Below are positions 35,524 through 43,705 of a stretch of 64,000 nt of DNA, one piece after another (the first letter of the stretch is position 1; every line of letters begins with the position of its first letter). Position numbers and translations under genes: made by a program. The stretch covers positions 1 through 64,000 of the forward strand of contig NZ_AVQI01000016.1 in assembly GCF_000468115.1 (NCBI RefSeq), given 5' to 3'. The notes beneath the pieces were generated by a model. The model saw nothing but the letters and a program-made list of their open reading frames with translations, made no database searches and was not told the origin of the DNA. This stretch comes from Treponema socranskii subsp. socranskii VPI DR56BR1116 = ATCC 35536. GTDB taxonomy: Bacteria; Spirochaetota; Spirochaetia; Treponematales; Treponemataceae.

Positions 35524-37275
35524 TTATCTTCCGATCGAAATCGACTCGGCATCTCCCGCATCGTCAATTTTGCCGTCTTTTACGACACGGGCGCGGGCGG
35601 GAAGCACTTTATCCGCAGCGATAAAATACCGCACGAGTTCGTATATACACCATGCCCCGCATCCGATAGATATGCCCGTACACACTTGAGATGCACTCTG
35701 CCACTTTTTTGCGCTTTCGATATCCGTATAGCCTTTCGAATACGCGATGCTTTCGGTATAAAAAGTGCCGTAGGTATAAAACGTCGCCAAAAGGGATGTG
35801 ACAAGCACACTGTACGACGTGTACAACCGACGTCGACGCCTATCGATATATTTGCTTCTGTCAAAGGGTTCGGCGCGGAACGCAAGGGAAGCGTTGTCTT
35901 TGAGCATGCGATACGCGATGTAAAACGGAGCGGCGGATCCGTCTTTCGTGATAAATTGACCGAGCACCGGCTCGTCGTTGATTATTAATTTTATCGGAAG
36001 ATTTTCTTCGTCCGTTTTTCCCGCTTCCGTTCCGTTTGCAAAGAGCGTTCCGACGATCGGTTTTTTTAAACGGACAAAAAGCGACGACGGATTATCGGGT
36101 ACGAGTTCCGCCGAAATAGAAAAACTCCTCGCGCCGCGGAACGCATAGGACGTGCCCGCCTGTTTAAAACCGGGAGCCGAAAACAAAACCGAATGAACGC
36201 CCGCCTGTACGACAAGACGGTCGGGGACTTCCCGGTACACGATATCGTCGACGCTGATCGTGATGTGCTCGGCGGCTTCCGGCGGCGAGACCGTAAAAAG
36301 CAATTCCACGGGCATAGCATTCGTTATTTCGGGCGTAAGGAAGCGCGCAATGCGTACGGCAAGCGGACGAATATCCTCAAGGCTCCCGACGTCGGTTACG
36401 GTGCCGATAACCTTCGCACCCGGATACACGATGAGCGACACGCTTACGGAAACATAGCCTCCGTAAGAAGTCATCGTACCGGTTAAAAGCGCGTTGATCT
36501 TTGCGGCGACGACAGCGTTTTCAAACGCGCGGCTTTCGTACCCCGCTTTTTTCGCAGCTTCTCCCGCATCGAAGAGCGCGGAAAAATCGCCTTTATACAA
36601 ACTCACACGTTCGCTACGAGGAGTATCGTCTGCATCGCTCCGAAATAAATTAATAAAACGCTCCCTGTCGCTGCGCTCCGCGTCAGGCCTTCTGTCTTCG
36701 ACAACCGCACCCGCTTCGATGTTTTTTTTGCGCCGCCTCTCGCGTTCCATATCGGGTGCGGCTTTTTCGCGTTCTCGTTCCTCTTCGATAAGATTTTTTT
36801 CAATTTTTATTTTCAATTCCGCAATCTTTTTGTCGGCATCCTTCAGTTTCGCTTCCAGCTGCTTTTCGGTATAATCTCCGAGCACGAGAGAATCGCGCAC
36901 TTGCACTTCCCGCGAAAGCTGCAAAAAGAGATCGATTCTGCTTCGCGAAAGCGCGTATTCGCTTCGGTCGAGCCGCTCTTCAGCCGTCGGCATACGCTCG
37001 AGGTTTTCGGCAAGCTGTTCGAGGATAAGGGCGGGAACAGTCCGAGAGGCGGCACCGTCGGACGGAAAAACATCGCGCTTATCGGCAAGCGTAAATTGTT
37101 CCGCGCCGATAATCCAATCGGGAGAGGCTGACACCTCGTCCGCGGGTGCAATCGAAATCAAACAGAAAAGATGAATAAAGCCGCAGAAAAAAAATTTAGC
37201 GGTGGAACGTCGAAACGGCCGAAAAAATTCGATTTTTGGAAAACTCGAAATCAAATGTTTACACTTCTTCGTCAT
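35524..37275 (-). CDS. large exported/membrane protein of unknown function with PEGA-like and coiled-coil segments
   Basis: A 583-residue protein. The chosen ATG (37275) overlaps the end of prfB by 17 nt and has GGAG just upstream; the longer frame to 37518 is antisense-like sequence inside prfB. It has a signal anchor (FFFCGFIHLFCLISIAPA). A charged coiled coil (EKQLEAKLKDADKKIAELKI and following Lys/Glu/Arg-rich residues) precedes a beta-rich region with a PEGA-like segment (DRLVVQAGVHSVLFSAPGFK). Two hydrophobic stretches near the C-terminus (YSVLVTSLLATFYTYGTFY and GISIGCGAWCIYELV) are possible membrane helices. I recognise it only as a Treponema-type protein. Confidence 0.7.
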   Translation of the reverse strand: MTKKCKHLISSFPKIEFFRPFRRSTAKFFFCGFIHLFCLISIAPADEVSASPDWIIGAEQFTLADKRDVFPSDGAASRTVPALILEQLAENLERMPTAEERLDRSEYALSRSRIDLFLQLSREVQVRDSLVLGDYTEKQLEAKLKDADKKIAELKIKIEKNLIEEEREREKAAPDMERERRRKKNIEAGAVVEDRRPDAERSDRERFINLFRSDADDTPRSERVSLYKGDFSALFDAGEAAKKAGYESRAFENAVVAAKINALLTGTMTSYGGYVSVSVSLIVYPGAKVIGTVTDVGSLEDIRPLAVRIARFLTPEITNAMPVELLFTVSPPEAAEHITISVDDIVYREVPDRLVVQAGVHSVLFSAPGFKQAGTSYAFRGARSFSISAELVPDNPSSLFVRLKKPIVGTLFANGTEAGKTDEENLPIKLIINDEPVLGQFITKDGSAAPFYIAYRMLKDNASLAFRAEPFDRSKYIDRRRRRLYTSYSVLVTSLLATFYTYGTFYTESIAYSKGYTDIESAKKWQSASQVCTGISIGCGAWCIYELVRYFIAADKVLPARARVVKDGKIDDAGDAESISIGR

Positions 37276-38396
37276 CGTCTCCGCCGCCTTCCATCGGAAG
37301 ACCTTTCCACCGGGCAATGAGAAACGCGTCCATAAATTGATCGATGTCGCCGTCCATAACCGCTTGGATATTGCCCGACTCGCATTTCGTGCGGTGATCT
37401 TTGACCATCGTGTACGGCTGGAATACATAGGAGCGAATTTGATTGCCCCACGATATGTCTTTTTTTTCTCCGCTGTATTTGGAATTCTCTTTTTCTCTTT
37501 GTTCGCGGTAATACTCATACAAGCGCGAGCGCAGAATATTCATCGCGATTTCGCGATTCATCAACTGACTGCGTTCGCTCTGGCACGCGACGACGATGCC
37601 GGTCGGAACATGCGTAAAGCGCACCGCCGATTCGGTTTTATTGACGTGCTGCCCGCCCTTGCCGCCCGCGCGGTATGTGTCCACGCGGAGGTCTTCCGGA
37701 CGGATATTTACTTCGATCGTATCGTCGAGGACGGGATACACGTACACCGACGAAAAAGATGTGTGACGTCTCGCATTCGCATCGAAGGGGCTGATGCGCA
37801 CAAGCCGATGGATTCCCGCTTCGCACTTTAAATAGCCGTATGCGTAATCGCCCGAAATCTGCATCGTAACGGACTTCAGTCCGCCTTCGGCTTCTTCCTG
37901 ATCGACGATTTCGATTTTAAACCCGTGCCGTTCCGCCCATCTCGTATACATGCGGCTCAGCATAAAAGTCCAGTCTTCCGCTTCCGTTCCTCCGGCTCCC
38001 GCGTGAATCGAAAGGAAGGCGTCGTTCGGATCGACTTCGCCTGAAAGCAGATTCAAAATGTTGAGCTTTTCGAATTCAGCTTTTGTCTCTTCGTACATCT
38101 GCTCTACTTCCGCTTCTTCATCCGCACCGCCGCTTTCTTCGGCGAGCTCGAGCATCGCTTCCAAATCGTCCTGTTTTTTCAATAAAGCGCGCCACGGCTC
38201 GACGCGGTTTTTCAAGCGTTTTATTTCATTCATGACGCTGCCGGCTTTTTCACTGTCGTCCCAAAACCCCGGAGCGGCGGTGAGCGCTTCTTTTTCGGCG
38301 ATTTTTTTGTCTACGCTCGCAGCGTCAAAGACGCCCCCAAACGTTCATGATATCTTCGCGAAGAGCGGAAACGGGCATTTTTACATCTTCTATCAT
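37259..38396 (-). CDS. prfB: peptide chain release factor 2, with programmed +1 frameshift
   Basis: RF2 ends translation at UGA and UAA. The gene is read in two frames. The first 23 codons start at ATG 38396 (GGAG at 38404-38407) and end at CTT-TGA (38330-38325). After a +1 shift, translation continues DAASVDKKIAEKEAL... to the stop at 37259, giving about 378 residues. The downstream frame alone starts too late (38233). The tripeptide SPF is in VRISPFDANARRH, and the catalytic GGQ is in GGKGGQHVNKTES. The frameshift autoregulates RF2 level. First gene of a run with the exported protein, ftsY and lol genes. Confidence 0.97.
38324..38338 (-). promoter_or_regulatory. prfB: RF2 recoding site
   Basis: The mRNA reads GGGGGCG-U-CUU-UGA-C. 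The G-rich stretch (38338-38332) acts as the internal Shine-Dalgarno just before the slippery CUU codon and the UGA stop followed by C, as in E. coli prfB. Confidence 0.95.
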
Positions 38397-38505
38397 ATAG
38401 ACACTCCAAAATTAATAATCGCATTTCAAATTAACAACCGACACCATTCAAAATCAACAACCGGTATCCTGATTAATACTATATCGCTTTTTGAAATTGC
38501 AATTT

Positions 38506-38826
38506 TCAGAAATTTTCCTTAGACGGATTTATACCGCCTTCGTTTTCCGTATCGTCCGCTTTCAAAACGCATCTCCGCCATTTTTTACGATGCAGCTCCG
38601 TTATGGAAAACATACCCTGCACCGGATACTGATACATGCGCACCGTATCGTAGTAATTCGTCACGCGGTCGATTTCCCGCTTGAGCTGCGAAAGCTGCAT
38701 GACACCGACGTCGGCGCTTTCCCAGCACGCGCGCTGCACTTTGTGAAATCCGTAATGAGCGAGCACCGAAGCGAGCGACTGAGCCGTATCGACTCCGCCC
38801 GGATCGAGAACAACCGATACGAACAT
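38506..38826 (-). CDS. small Cas2-like protein (ferredoxin fold), no cas genes nearby
   Basis: A 106-residue protein whose predicted pattern is beta (FVSVVLD), helix (DTAQSLASVLAHYG), beta (KVQRACWES), helix (MQLSQLKREIDRVTN), beta (TVRMYQYPV). This fits Cas2/VapD-type ferredoxin folds, including D8 at the end of the first strand. No cas1 or CRISPR array is in the window. The start ATG (38826) has no ribosome site; TATGCT ends 8 nt upstream. The C-terminal 20 residues are charged and probably disordered. It lies between prfB and a divergent exported protein. The family call rests on pattern only. Confidence 0.55.
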   Translation of the reverse strand: MFVSVVLDPGGVDTAQSLASVLAHYGFHKVQRACWESADVGVMQLSQLKREIDRVTNYYDTVRMYQYPVQGMFSITELHRKKWRRCVLKADDTENEGGINPSKENF

Positions 38827-38915
38827 ATCGTATAAGCATAAAAGAAAGAGCGAATTATGTCAAACGGACGCGCGACAACGAACGCGCAAGAATTGATTTT
38901 CCCGCCGTTTCGCGC

Positions 38916-38921
38916 TATCAT
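38916..38921 (+). promoter_or_regulatory. -10 box 6 nt from the start of the exported TPR-like protein
   Basis: GCTATCAT precedes the ATG at 38928 by 6 nt, with no Shine-Dalgarno sequence. Confidence 0.35.
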
Positions 38922-38927
38922 AATCTC

Positions 38928-39833
38928 ATGAAACGCTTTCGACCGATTGTCACGGGAATCTTCTTTCTATCCGCAGCTCTTCCCTTTTTTGCCGCCGAGC
39001 GTCCCATCGTCACCGGCATAAAAGCCGAAGCCGGGTCGGGAAAACGCATTTTCCTTACGTGGACGCCGCCTCGAAATCCCGAACCCGCCGTCACGTCTCT
39101 CGCAGTATTCCGAACGGAAGAGCCGGCCGCGTTTTTTTCGGATCCGGATTCCCTCGTCCCGATCGTAAAGCTTGCAAAAGACAGCGCATCGTTTACAGAC
39201 AACGTTCCCGACTATAAAGATTATTATTACGCCGTCATCGCCCTTACGGAAAAAGGACGCTACGACATCGTTATCCCTTCGGTAAATGCGACGGTAAACG
39301 GCGTGCGCCCGCGGCTCCCGCGAAAAAACGCCGCAAAGGATACGAGCGCATCCGTGCAGGAAAAGCTCTACCCTGAAGGCGCCGTCCGCGAAACGCCGCT
39401 TCCTTACATCGATTTGATTGAAAGCGTAAACGAAAACAAACGGACGGCTATGGGCAGAAGCGCGCGAGCACAGGCGCGGCTTCTTGCAGGCTCCGCGGAA
39501 ACTATGCACAAGATGCTTTCGCCCTATGTGTTCGAAGAAGATTTGATTTCGCCCGACGGAGGCGATGATTATCTTTTATTCGACGTTTTGAAAACGACCT
39601 TTATCAAACGAAAATACGCCGATGCCGAAACCGAACTTTTACGCCTGCTTGCGACGAACCGGAGCGAAGCGGTTACGTCCCGAGCGCGTTTTTACTTGGG
39701 CGAATCCTACTATTTCAGAGGAAACTACGCCGATGCGGTAAACGCGTTTTTGTACGCGGCCGACGCCTACCCCTCCCTCGCAAAAAAATGGATCGATTCG
39801 TCGCTCGACTTCATGCAGCTGCCGAAAAATTAA
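38928..39833 (+). CDS. exported protein with fibronectin-III-like and TPR-like regions
   Basis: A 301-residue protein with a signal peptide ending near FFAAERP. Residues about 25-115 (GIKAEAGSGKRIFLTWTPPRNPEP ... YYYAVIALTEKGRYD) look like one fibronectin type III domain. The C-terminal region (YADAETELLRLLATNRSEAVTSRARFYLGESYYFRGNYADAVNAFLYA) contains two TPR-like helical pairs as in YbgF/CpoB proteins. It probably acts in the periplasm as a scaffold. No specific function is known to me. Confidence 0.75.
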   Translation: MKRFRPIVTGIFFLSAALPFFAAERPIVTGIKAEAGSGKRIFLTWTPPRNPEPAVTSLAVFRTEEPAAFFSDPDSLVPIVKLAKDSASFTDNVPDYKDYYYAVIALTEKGRYDIVIPSVNATVNGVRPRLPRKNAAKDTSASVQEKLYPEGAVRETPLPYIDLIESVNENKRTAMGRSARAQARLLAGSAETMHKMLSPYVFEEDLISPDGGDDYLLFDVLKTTFIKRKYADAETELLRLLATNRSEAVTSRARFYLGESYYFRGNYADAVNAFLYAADAYPSLAKKWIDSSLDFMQLPKN

Positions 39834-39865
39834 TAGGTTCAATTTCGAGTTTGCTAAAACTCGCA

Positions 39866-39907
39866 GGACTGTCGAAAAAGCAAGTAACTTTTAAGACAGT
39901 CCCTTTT
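39866..39907 (+). terminator. stem-loop with T-tract after the exported TPR-like protein gene
   Basis: GGACTGTC pairs with GACAGTCC; inside, AAAAG pairs with CTTTT around a 7-nt loop. CTTTT follows the stem. A second small hairpin, CGAGTTT-GCTA-AAACTCG, lies at 39846-39863. Confidence 0.6.
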
Positions 39908-39933
39908 CCATCCGTTTCGTTCACCAACTGAAG

Positions 39934-40204
39934 GGCGAGTTTGGAAAGTAAATACAATTATGCATACGGCAAGATTCCGACCGTATGCCGAAACATCTTG
40001 ACGTGTGCGCGATGCGGCGTAGCAGCGGGAGACACGCGTGCGACTTTGTGCGTTCCGCTTGCGGAAGCCTTGCTTAAAAGCACAACCGGAGCGTAAGCGG
40101 GGATTCCGCTGCGAAAGCCGCGTTCGCATATGTCTACAAAGATTGTACGTTGGTCGTCCTCGCCGTAAACATGGCGCTATTAGCTGATACTTTCCAAACT
40201 CGCC
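39934..40204. repeat. 271-bp MITE-like element with 17-bp terminal inverted repeats
   Basis: GGCGAGTTTGGAAAGTA (39934-39950) is exactly inverted as TACTTTCCAAACTCGCC (40188-40204). The interior has no convincing gene; the antisense frame at 39854-40213 is arginine-rich with no family features. No clear target duplication is visible. A related end sequence with two mismatches over 19 bp lies at 47984-48002. Together with the terminator this accounts for the 380-nt gene-free stretch 39834-40213. Confidence 0.5.
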
Positions 40205-40213
40205 TTTCGCCAA

Positions 40214-42409
40214 TTAATAAATACTTCGGATAATGTCGACGAGCACGGGTTTCCGCCTTTCGCCCAAATCGCCGGCCGGTACCGCTTTCGGCCGTCCCGA
40301 ATCGGCGGCACTTCCCGTACCGGCAGACGGCGCATTATCGACGACGCGGGATGCGTTTCCCGCTTTGCTTTCCGCAGCTTTATCGGGCATCGAAACGAGC
40401 ACCACTTCATCGCCCGTGTTTACTCGATCGTAAAATCCGCTCTTTACGAACTCGCCTTCCGACACTTCTTCTCCCGCTTCGGTGATCGTAAGCGTACCGA
40501 GCGCGTCCCTGTCGGCGTATGTCAATCCGATTTCCGAATCCGCCGTTTTGAGAGAGTCTTTGGGCACGACGGCGAACACCGCGCCTTTTTGCAGCAGTTC
40601 GGATCGACCGACATCGATCAATAAATTCGTCCCGCTCCTGTCGAGGATTTTTCCGCGGACGGGCAAACTTGAAAGGACTGAGGAGCGCAACCTGCGCAGC
40701 ACGTTCGTATAACGTCCGCTTCCGGTGCCGTAAAACGACATAGGTCTGACTGCCGAACCCGTACGACCGGAATACATCGTCGCATCGAGGACGATGTCGC
40801 GTTCGCCTTCGTCGAACGAAAGCATGATAAAATAATCTTCGCCCGCGCTCTGTGCTTTTCGGTACGCTTCCCCGAAGCCCGAAACGGGAGCCGTTCGTGC
40901 ACGCACGAACGTGACGGAAACGCCCGAAAACATATCGGCGGCAAACTCGGCGGTGATCATCGGAAAATCCGCGTGAACGAACTGTGCTGTATTTTGCGTA
41001 TAGTACAAACCGATGCGCCAGCGAATTTTATCGAGGTAAAAGGGTTCGACGTTCCACCGCTTTGCAAGCGAATCCTGTAAAAGCGAATCGTAAGCTTCGA
41101 CGGTGTCGTCCAAGCACTTTTCGCTCGTACGGCGCGCTTCCGAAGAAACGCTTGAAAGGGGATCCCGGTTATCCTGTACGAATTTAAGCTGTTCGAGGCA
41201 GAGTTCGTGCAAACCGTTTATGTCGAGCATTTCGGCAAAGGCTCTGCGCGCCGCGGTATCCGTCGGGTTTACTTTCAGCGCCCGCTGGTACTCGTAGCTT
41301 GCGCCCGTGCCGTCGAAACGCTTCATATATTCGCCTGCATTTTTTATGTGCCACTTCGACCATTCCTTTCTCCGCGCATCTTCGATCGGAACGGTTTTAT
41401 TGACCTCGAGTTCGAGAGCCGCGCGCATCACTTCATCGAAGGGATCGACCGAAAGCCCCGTCGTCCACGTTGCGATCGCAGCCGCCGTATTTCCCTCGCG
41501 GTACTGGGAGAGCCCTTTTAAATACCACGCACCGCGCGCGTTCCTCGACCTCGCTATTCTGAAATCCGAAACGTCGATCGCATCGGCGTATTTTTTTTCC
41601 GAATACAATATCGAAGCGAGCAATTCGTAGGCTTTGTCGTAGCGGCCGTTTATCTCAACTGCCGTGCGAGCCGCTTTTTCGGCGGCTGAAAGATTGCCCT
41701 GCATTGCGGCAAGCTTTGCGCTCATATAGTGCACTTCCGCTTCGCCCGAATGACAGCGCAGCGCCTGCGACATATAGCGGGAAGCAGCTGCCACATTGCC
41801 GCGCTCGGCTGAAACGAAAGCGAGACTTAAAAGCGCTTTGCGGTTCGACGGATCTCGCTCGAGCGCTTCGGCGTATTTCCCTTCGGCGGCGGAAATCCTC
41901 CCGCTGAAAAGGTCGAGCTCGGCCATACCGAATCTCGCGTTGACGTCGTTCGGATACTGCGCCAATATTTTTTCGAATATGAGCCGAGCTTCCGAAAGAT
42001 TTCCGAGCGCAATGCGGCACATACCCCGAAGATTTTGCACAGCCGTACTGTTCCGCGCATATTTTTCGGCGGACGAAAGATAGCCGAGCGCCGTATCGTA
42101 TTGACCGAGCTGATACGCGCACTCGGCGAGACGAAACCACGCATCTGCGTAAGCGGGATTTACGCGCACGGCTTCCAAAAAAAGTTCCGTCGCTTCGTAC
42201 CACTCTTCCCCGTTTTGCCGTTCGACGCCGCGCGAATAAAATTCGGCAGCCGTCGGAGGAGAAGCAAAAAGCGGAAGCGCCCAAAGGAGAACACACAGCG
42301 CACAGAAAACGGTTTTCCGTTTTTTTTGCGCAGCCGGATCGATGACGGACTCCGTCGATATGTGAAAACGGAAAAAGCGGTTTTCGCCCGCATTCCGCTT
42401 ATCTGTCAT
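40214..42409 (-). CDS. large TPR-repeat exported protein (T. pallidum TP0648-like by position)
   Basis: About 731 residues from the ATG at 42409, with AGAGG 12 nt upstream; ATGs at 42418 and 42433 are alternatives that overlap corC. A hydrophobic signal (TVFCALCVLLWALPLFA) precedes roughly eight TPR units (for example SRGVERQNGEEWYEATELFLEAVRVNPAYADAW). A beta-rich C-terminal part (about 480-700) follows and ends in a Pro/Ala-rich tail. TPRs mediate protein contacts, so a periplasmic scaffold is likely. The place after corC matches the T. pallidum order as I recall it. Confidence 0.8.
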   Translation of the reverse strand: MTDKRNAGENRFFRFHISTESVIDPAAQKKRKTVFCALCVLLWALPLFASPPTAAEFYSRGVERQNGEEWYEATELFLEAVRVNPAYADAWFRLAECAYQLGQYDTALGYLSSAEKYARNSTAVQNLRGMCRIALGNLSEARLIFEKILAQYPNDVNARFGMAELDLFSGRISAAEGKYAEALERDPSNRKALLSLAFVSAERGNVAAASRYMSQALRCHSGEAEVHYMSAKLAAMQGNLSAAEKAARTAVEINGRYDKAYELLASILYSEKKYADAIDVSDFRIARSRNARGAWYLKGLSQYREGNTAAAIATWTTGLSVDPFDEVMRAALELEVNKTVPIEDARRKEWSKWHIKNAGEYMKRFDGTGASYEYQRALKVNPTDTAARRAFAEMLDINGLHELCLEQLKFVQDNRDPLSSVSSEARRTSEKCLDDTVEAYDSLLQDSLAKRWNVEPFYLDKIRWRIGLYYTQNTAQFVHADFPMITAEFAADMFSGVSVTFVRARTAPVSGFGEAYRKAQSAGEDYFIMLSFDEGERDIVLDATMYSGRTGSAVRPMSFYGTGSGRYTNVLRRLRSSVLSSLPVRGKILDRSGTNLLIDVGRSELLQKGAVFAVVPKDSLKTADSEIGLTYADRDALGTLTITEAGEEVSEGEFVKSGFYDRVNTGDEVVLVSMPDKAAESKAGNASRVVDNAPSAGTGSAADSGRPKAVPAGDLGERRKPVLVDIIRSIY

Positions 42410-42410
42410 A

Positions 42411-43214
42411 TTATTTGTCATCCTCTTTTTCATCTCCGCTTTTTCGAATTACTTTTATCATATTGATACGGTGACCTTCCATATCCTGTACGATAAAATC
42501 GAATCCGTCCCACGACGCCTTTTCGTATTTTACCGGAATCTTTCCGAGCAAATCGAATACAAAGCCGCCGAGCGTATCGAAATCTTCCGTCGGAAACTCC
42601 GCGCCGATCGTTTCGTTCAAATCGTCCAAATCTATGCGCGCATCACACAGCCAAATATTGTTTCCGAGCGTGATGATATCTTCCCGCTCGTTGTCGAACT
42701 CATCCTGAATGTCGCCGACTATCTCTTCGATGATATCTTCCATCGTAACGATGCCGGAGATACCACCGTATTCGTCGATAGCGATCGCGATGTGCAGGTG
42801 CCGCCGTTTAAACTCGCGCAAAAGCGAATCGATGCGCTTCGATTCGGGAATAAAATACGCTTTGCGGAGAATCTTTTCGAGATCGACCGTTTCGTGAGAA
42901 GCGAAAATGTGAATCAAATCTTTGACGTAGAGTATGCCGACGACATTGTCGATGGATTCGCTGTAGACCGGAATGCGCGAGTGACCGCTTTTGGCGATCT
43001 TTTCCATGAGTTCGTCGAGTTCGGTATCGACGGAAATAAAATCGACGTCGATACGCGGAATCATCACTTCCTTTACCGTCGTGTGCGACAAATCTTCGAT
43101 GCCGCGTATCATGCTCCGTTTTTCTTCGTTGATAATCTCCTGCTGTTCGGGACTGACCGCTTCCGCATCGGAAGCGGCTTCTTCCTTTTTGCGTCCTAAA
43201 CCGAATAATCCCAT
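42411..43214 (-). CDS. CorC/TlyC family CBS-domain protein
   Basis: A 267-residue soluble protein. Two CBS domains (about 55-185; VKEVMIPRIDVDFIS, SRIPVYSESIDNVVGILYVKDL, IAIAIDEYGGISGIVTMEDIIEEIVG) are followed by the CorC_HlyC domain (ending VKYEKASWDGFDFIVQDMEGHRI). There is no membrane DUF21 domain, as in E. coli CorC (YbeX). The start at 43214 has AAGGTGG upstream. Homologues were called hemolysin TlyC in treponemes, though a role in magnesium/cobalt efflux or ribosome-linked functions is more likely. It lies next to ybeY as in many bacteria. Confidence 0.88.
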   Translation of the reverse strand: MGLFGLGRKKEEAASDAEAVSPEQQEIINEEKRSMIRGIEDLSHTTVKEVMIPRIDVDFISVDTELDELMEKIAKSGHSRIPVYSESIDNVVGILYVKDLIHIFASHETVDLEKILRKAYFIPESKRIDSLLREFKRRHLHIAIAIDEYGGISGIVTMEDIIEEIVGDIQDEFDNEREDIITLGNNIWLCDARIDLDDLNETIGAEFPTEDFDTLGGFVFDLLGKIPVKYEKASWDGFDFIVQDMEGHRINMIKVIRKSGDEKEDDK

Positions 43215-43222
43215 ATACCACC

Positions 43223-43705
43223 TTACCCAATTATTTTTTCGCCGCACAATTTCGCAAGCACCTGTTCCTGTATGACAAGCATATCGCATTCGGGAGCTTT
43301 ACCCTCTTCGATATGCTCTTTTCCGTGATCGTATCCGTTTAAATGCAAAAGACCGTGCACGATAAGACGCTTGAGCTCAGAGTCTTCATCCGTCTCGAAC
43401 GCGGCCGCATTTTTCGAAAGCGTGTCGAGACTGATCGCAATGTCGCCCGCACACTTCCACTCCGTGCCCTCTTCGTCTATATATGAAGTTCCGTTTTCAA
43501 ACGAAAGCACGTCCGTCGCCCCTTCGATGCCGCGATACGTTTTGTTGAGAAACGCCATGTATGCATCGTCGCACAGCAAAATCGAAATCTCCTCACCGGA
43601 AAAACCGAGCACGCCGAGCGCCTTTTGTGTAAAAGGCGCGACGTTTTCAATCCATGACGGAAGCGCGGCATTTTCGGAAAGGGACACGGCGATCCTGTCA
43701 GCCAT
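43223..43705 (-). CDS. ybeY: endoribonuclease YbeY
   Basis: A 160-residue metalloprotein for 16S rRNA 3'-end maturation and ribosome quality control. The zinc motif HGLLHLNGYDHGKEH has the three histidines in H-x3-H-x5-H spacing. Also typical are LNKTYRGIEGATDVLSFEN and GDIAISLDTL. The start at 43705 is chosen because it gives the normal length; the open frame extending to 43879 is the lysine-rich tail of pgpH in another frame. It overlaps the pgpH stop by 8 nt. Confidence 0.94.
   Translation of the reverse strand: MADRIAVSLSENAALPSWIENVAPFTQKALGVLGFSGEEISILLCDDAYMAFLNKTYRGIEGATDVLSFENGTSYIDEEGTEWKCAGDIAISLDTLSKNAAAFETDEDSELKRLIVHGLLHLNGYDHGKEHIEEGKAPECDMLVIQEQVLAKLCGEKIIG

Noticed and set aside
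37276-37518. N-terminal extension of the exported protein at 35524
   Set aside because: This part lies antiparallel in frame over coding sequence of prfB on the same strand; an ATG with GGAG at 37275 gives a normal signal anchor.
39854-40213. Antisense open frame of 119 codons before the TPR protein gene stop
   Set aside because: It lies in the inverted-repeat element, is rich in Arg and Cys, has no family features and no ribosome site.
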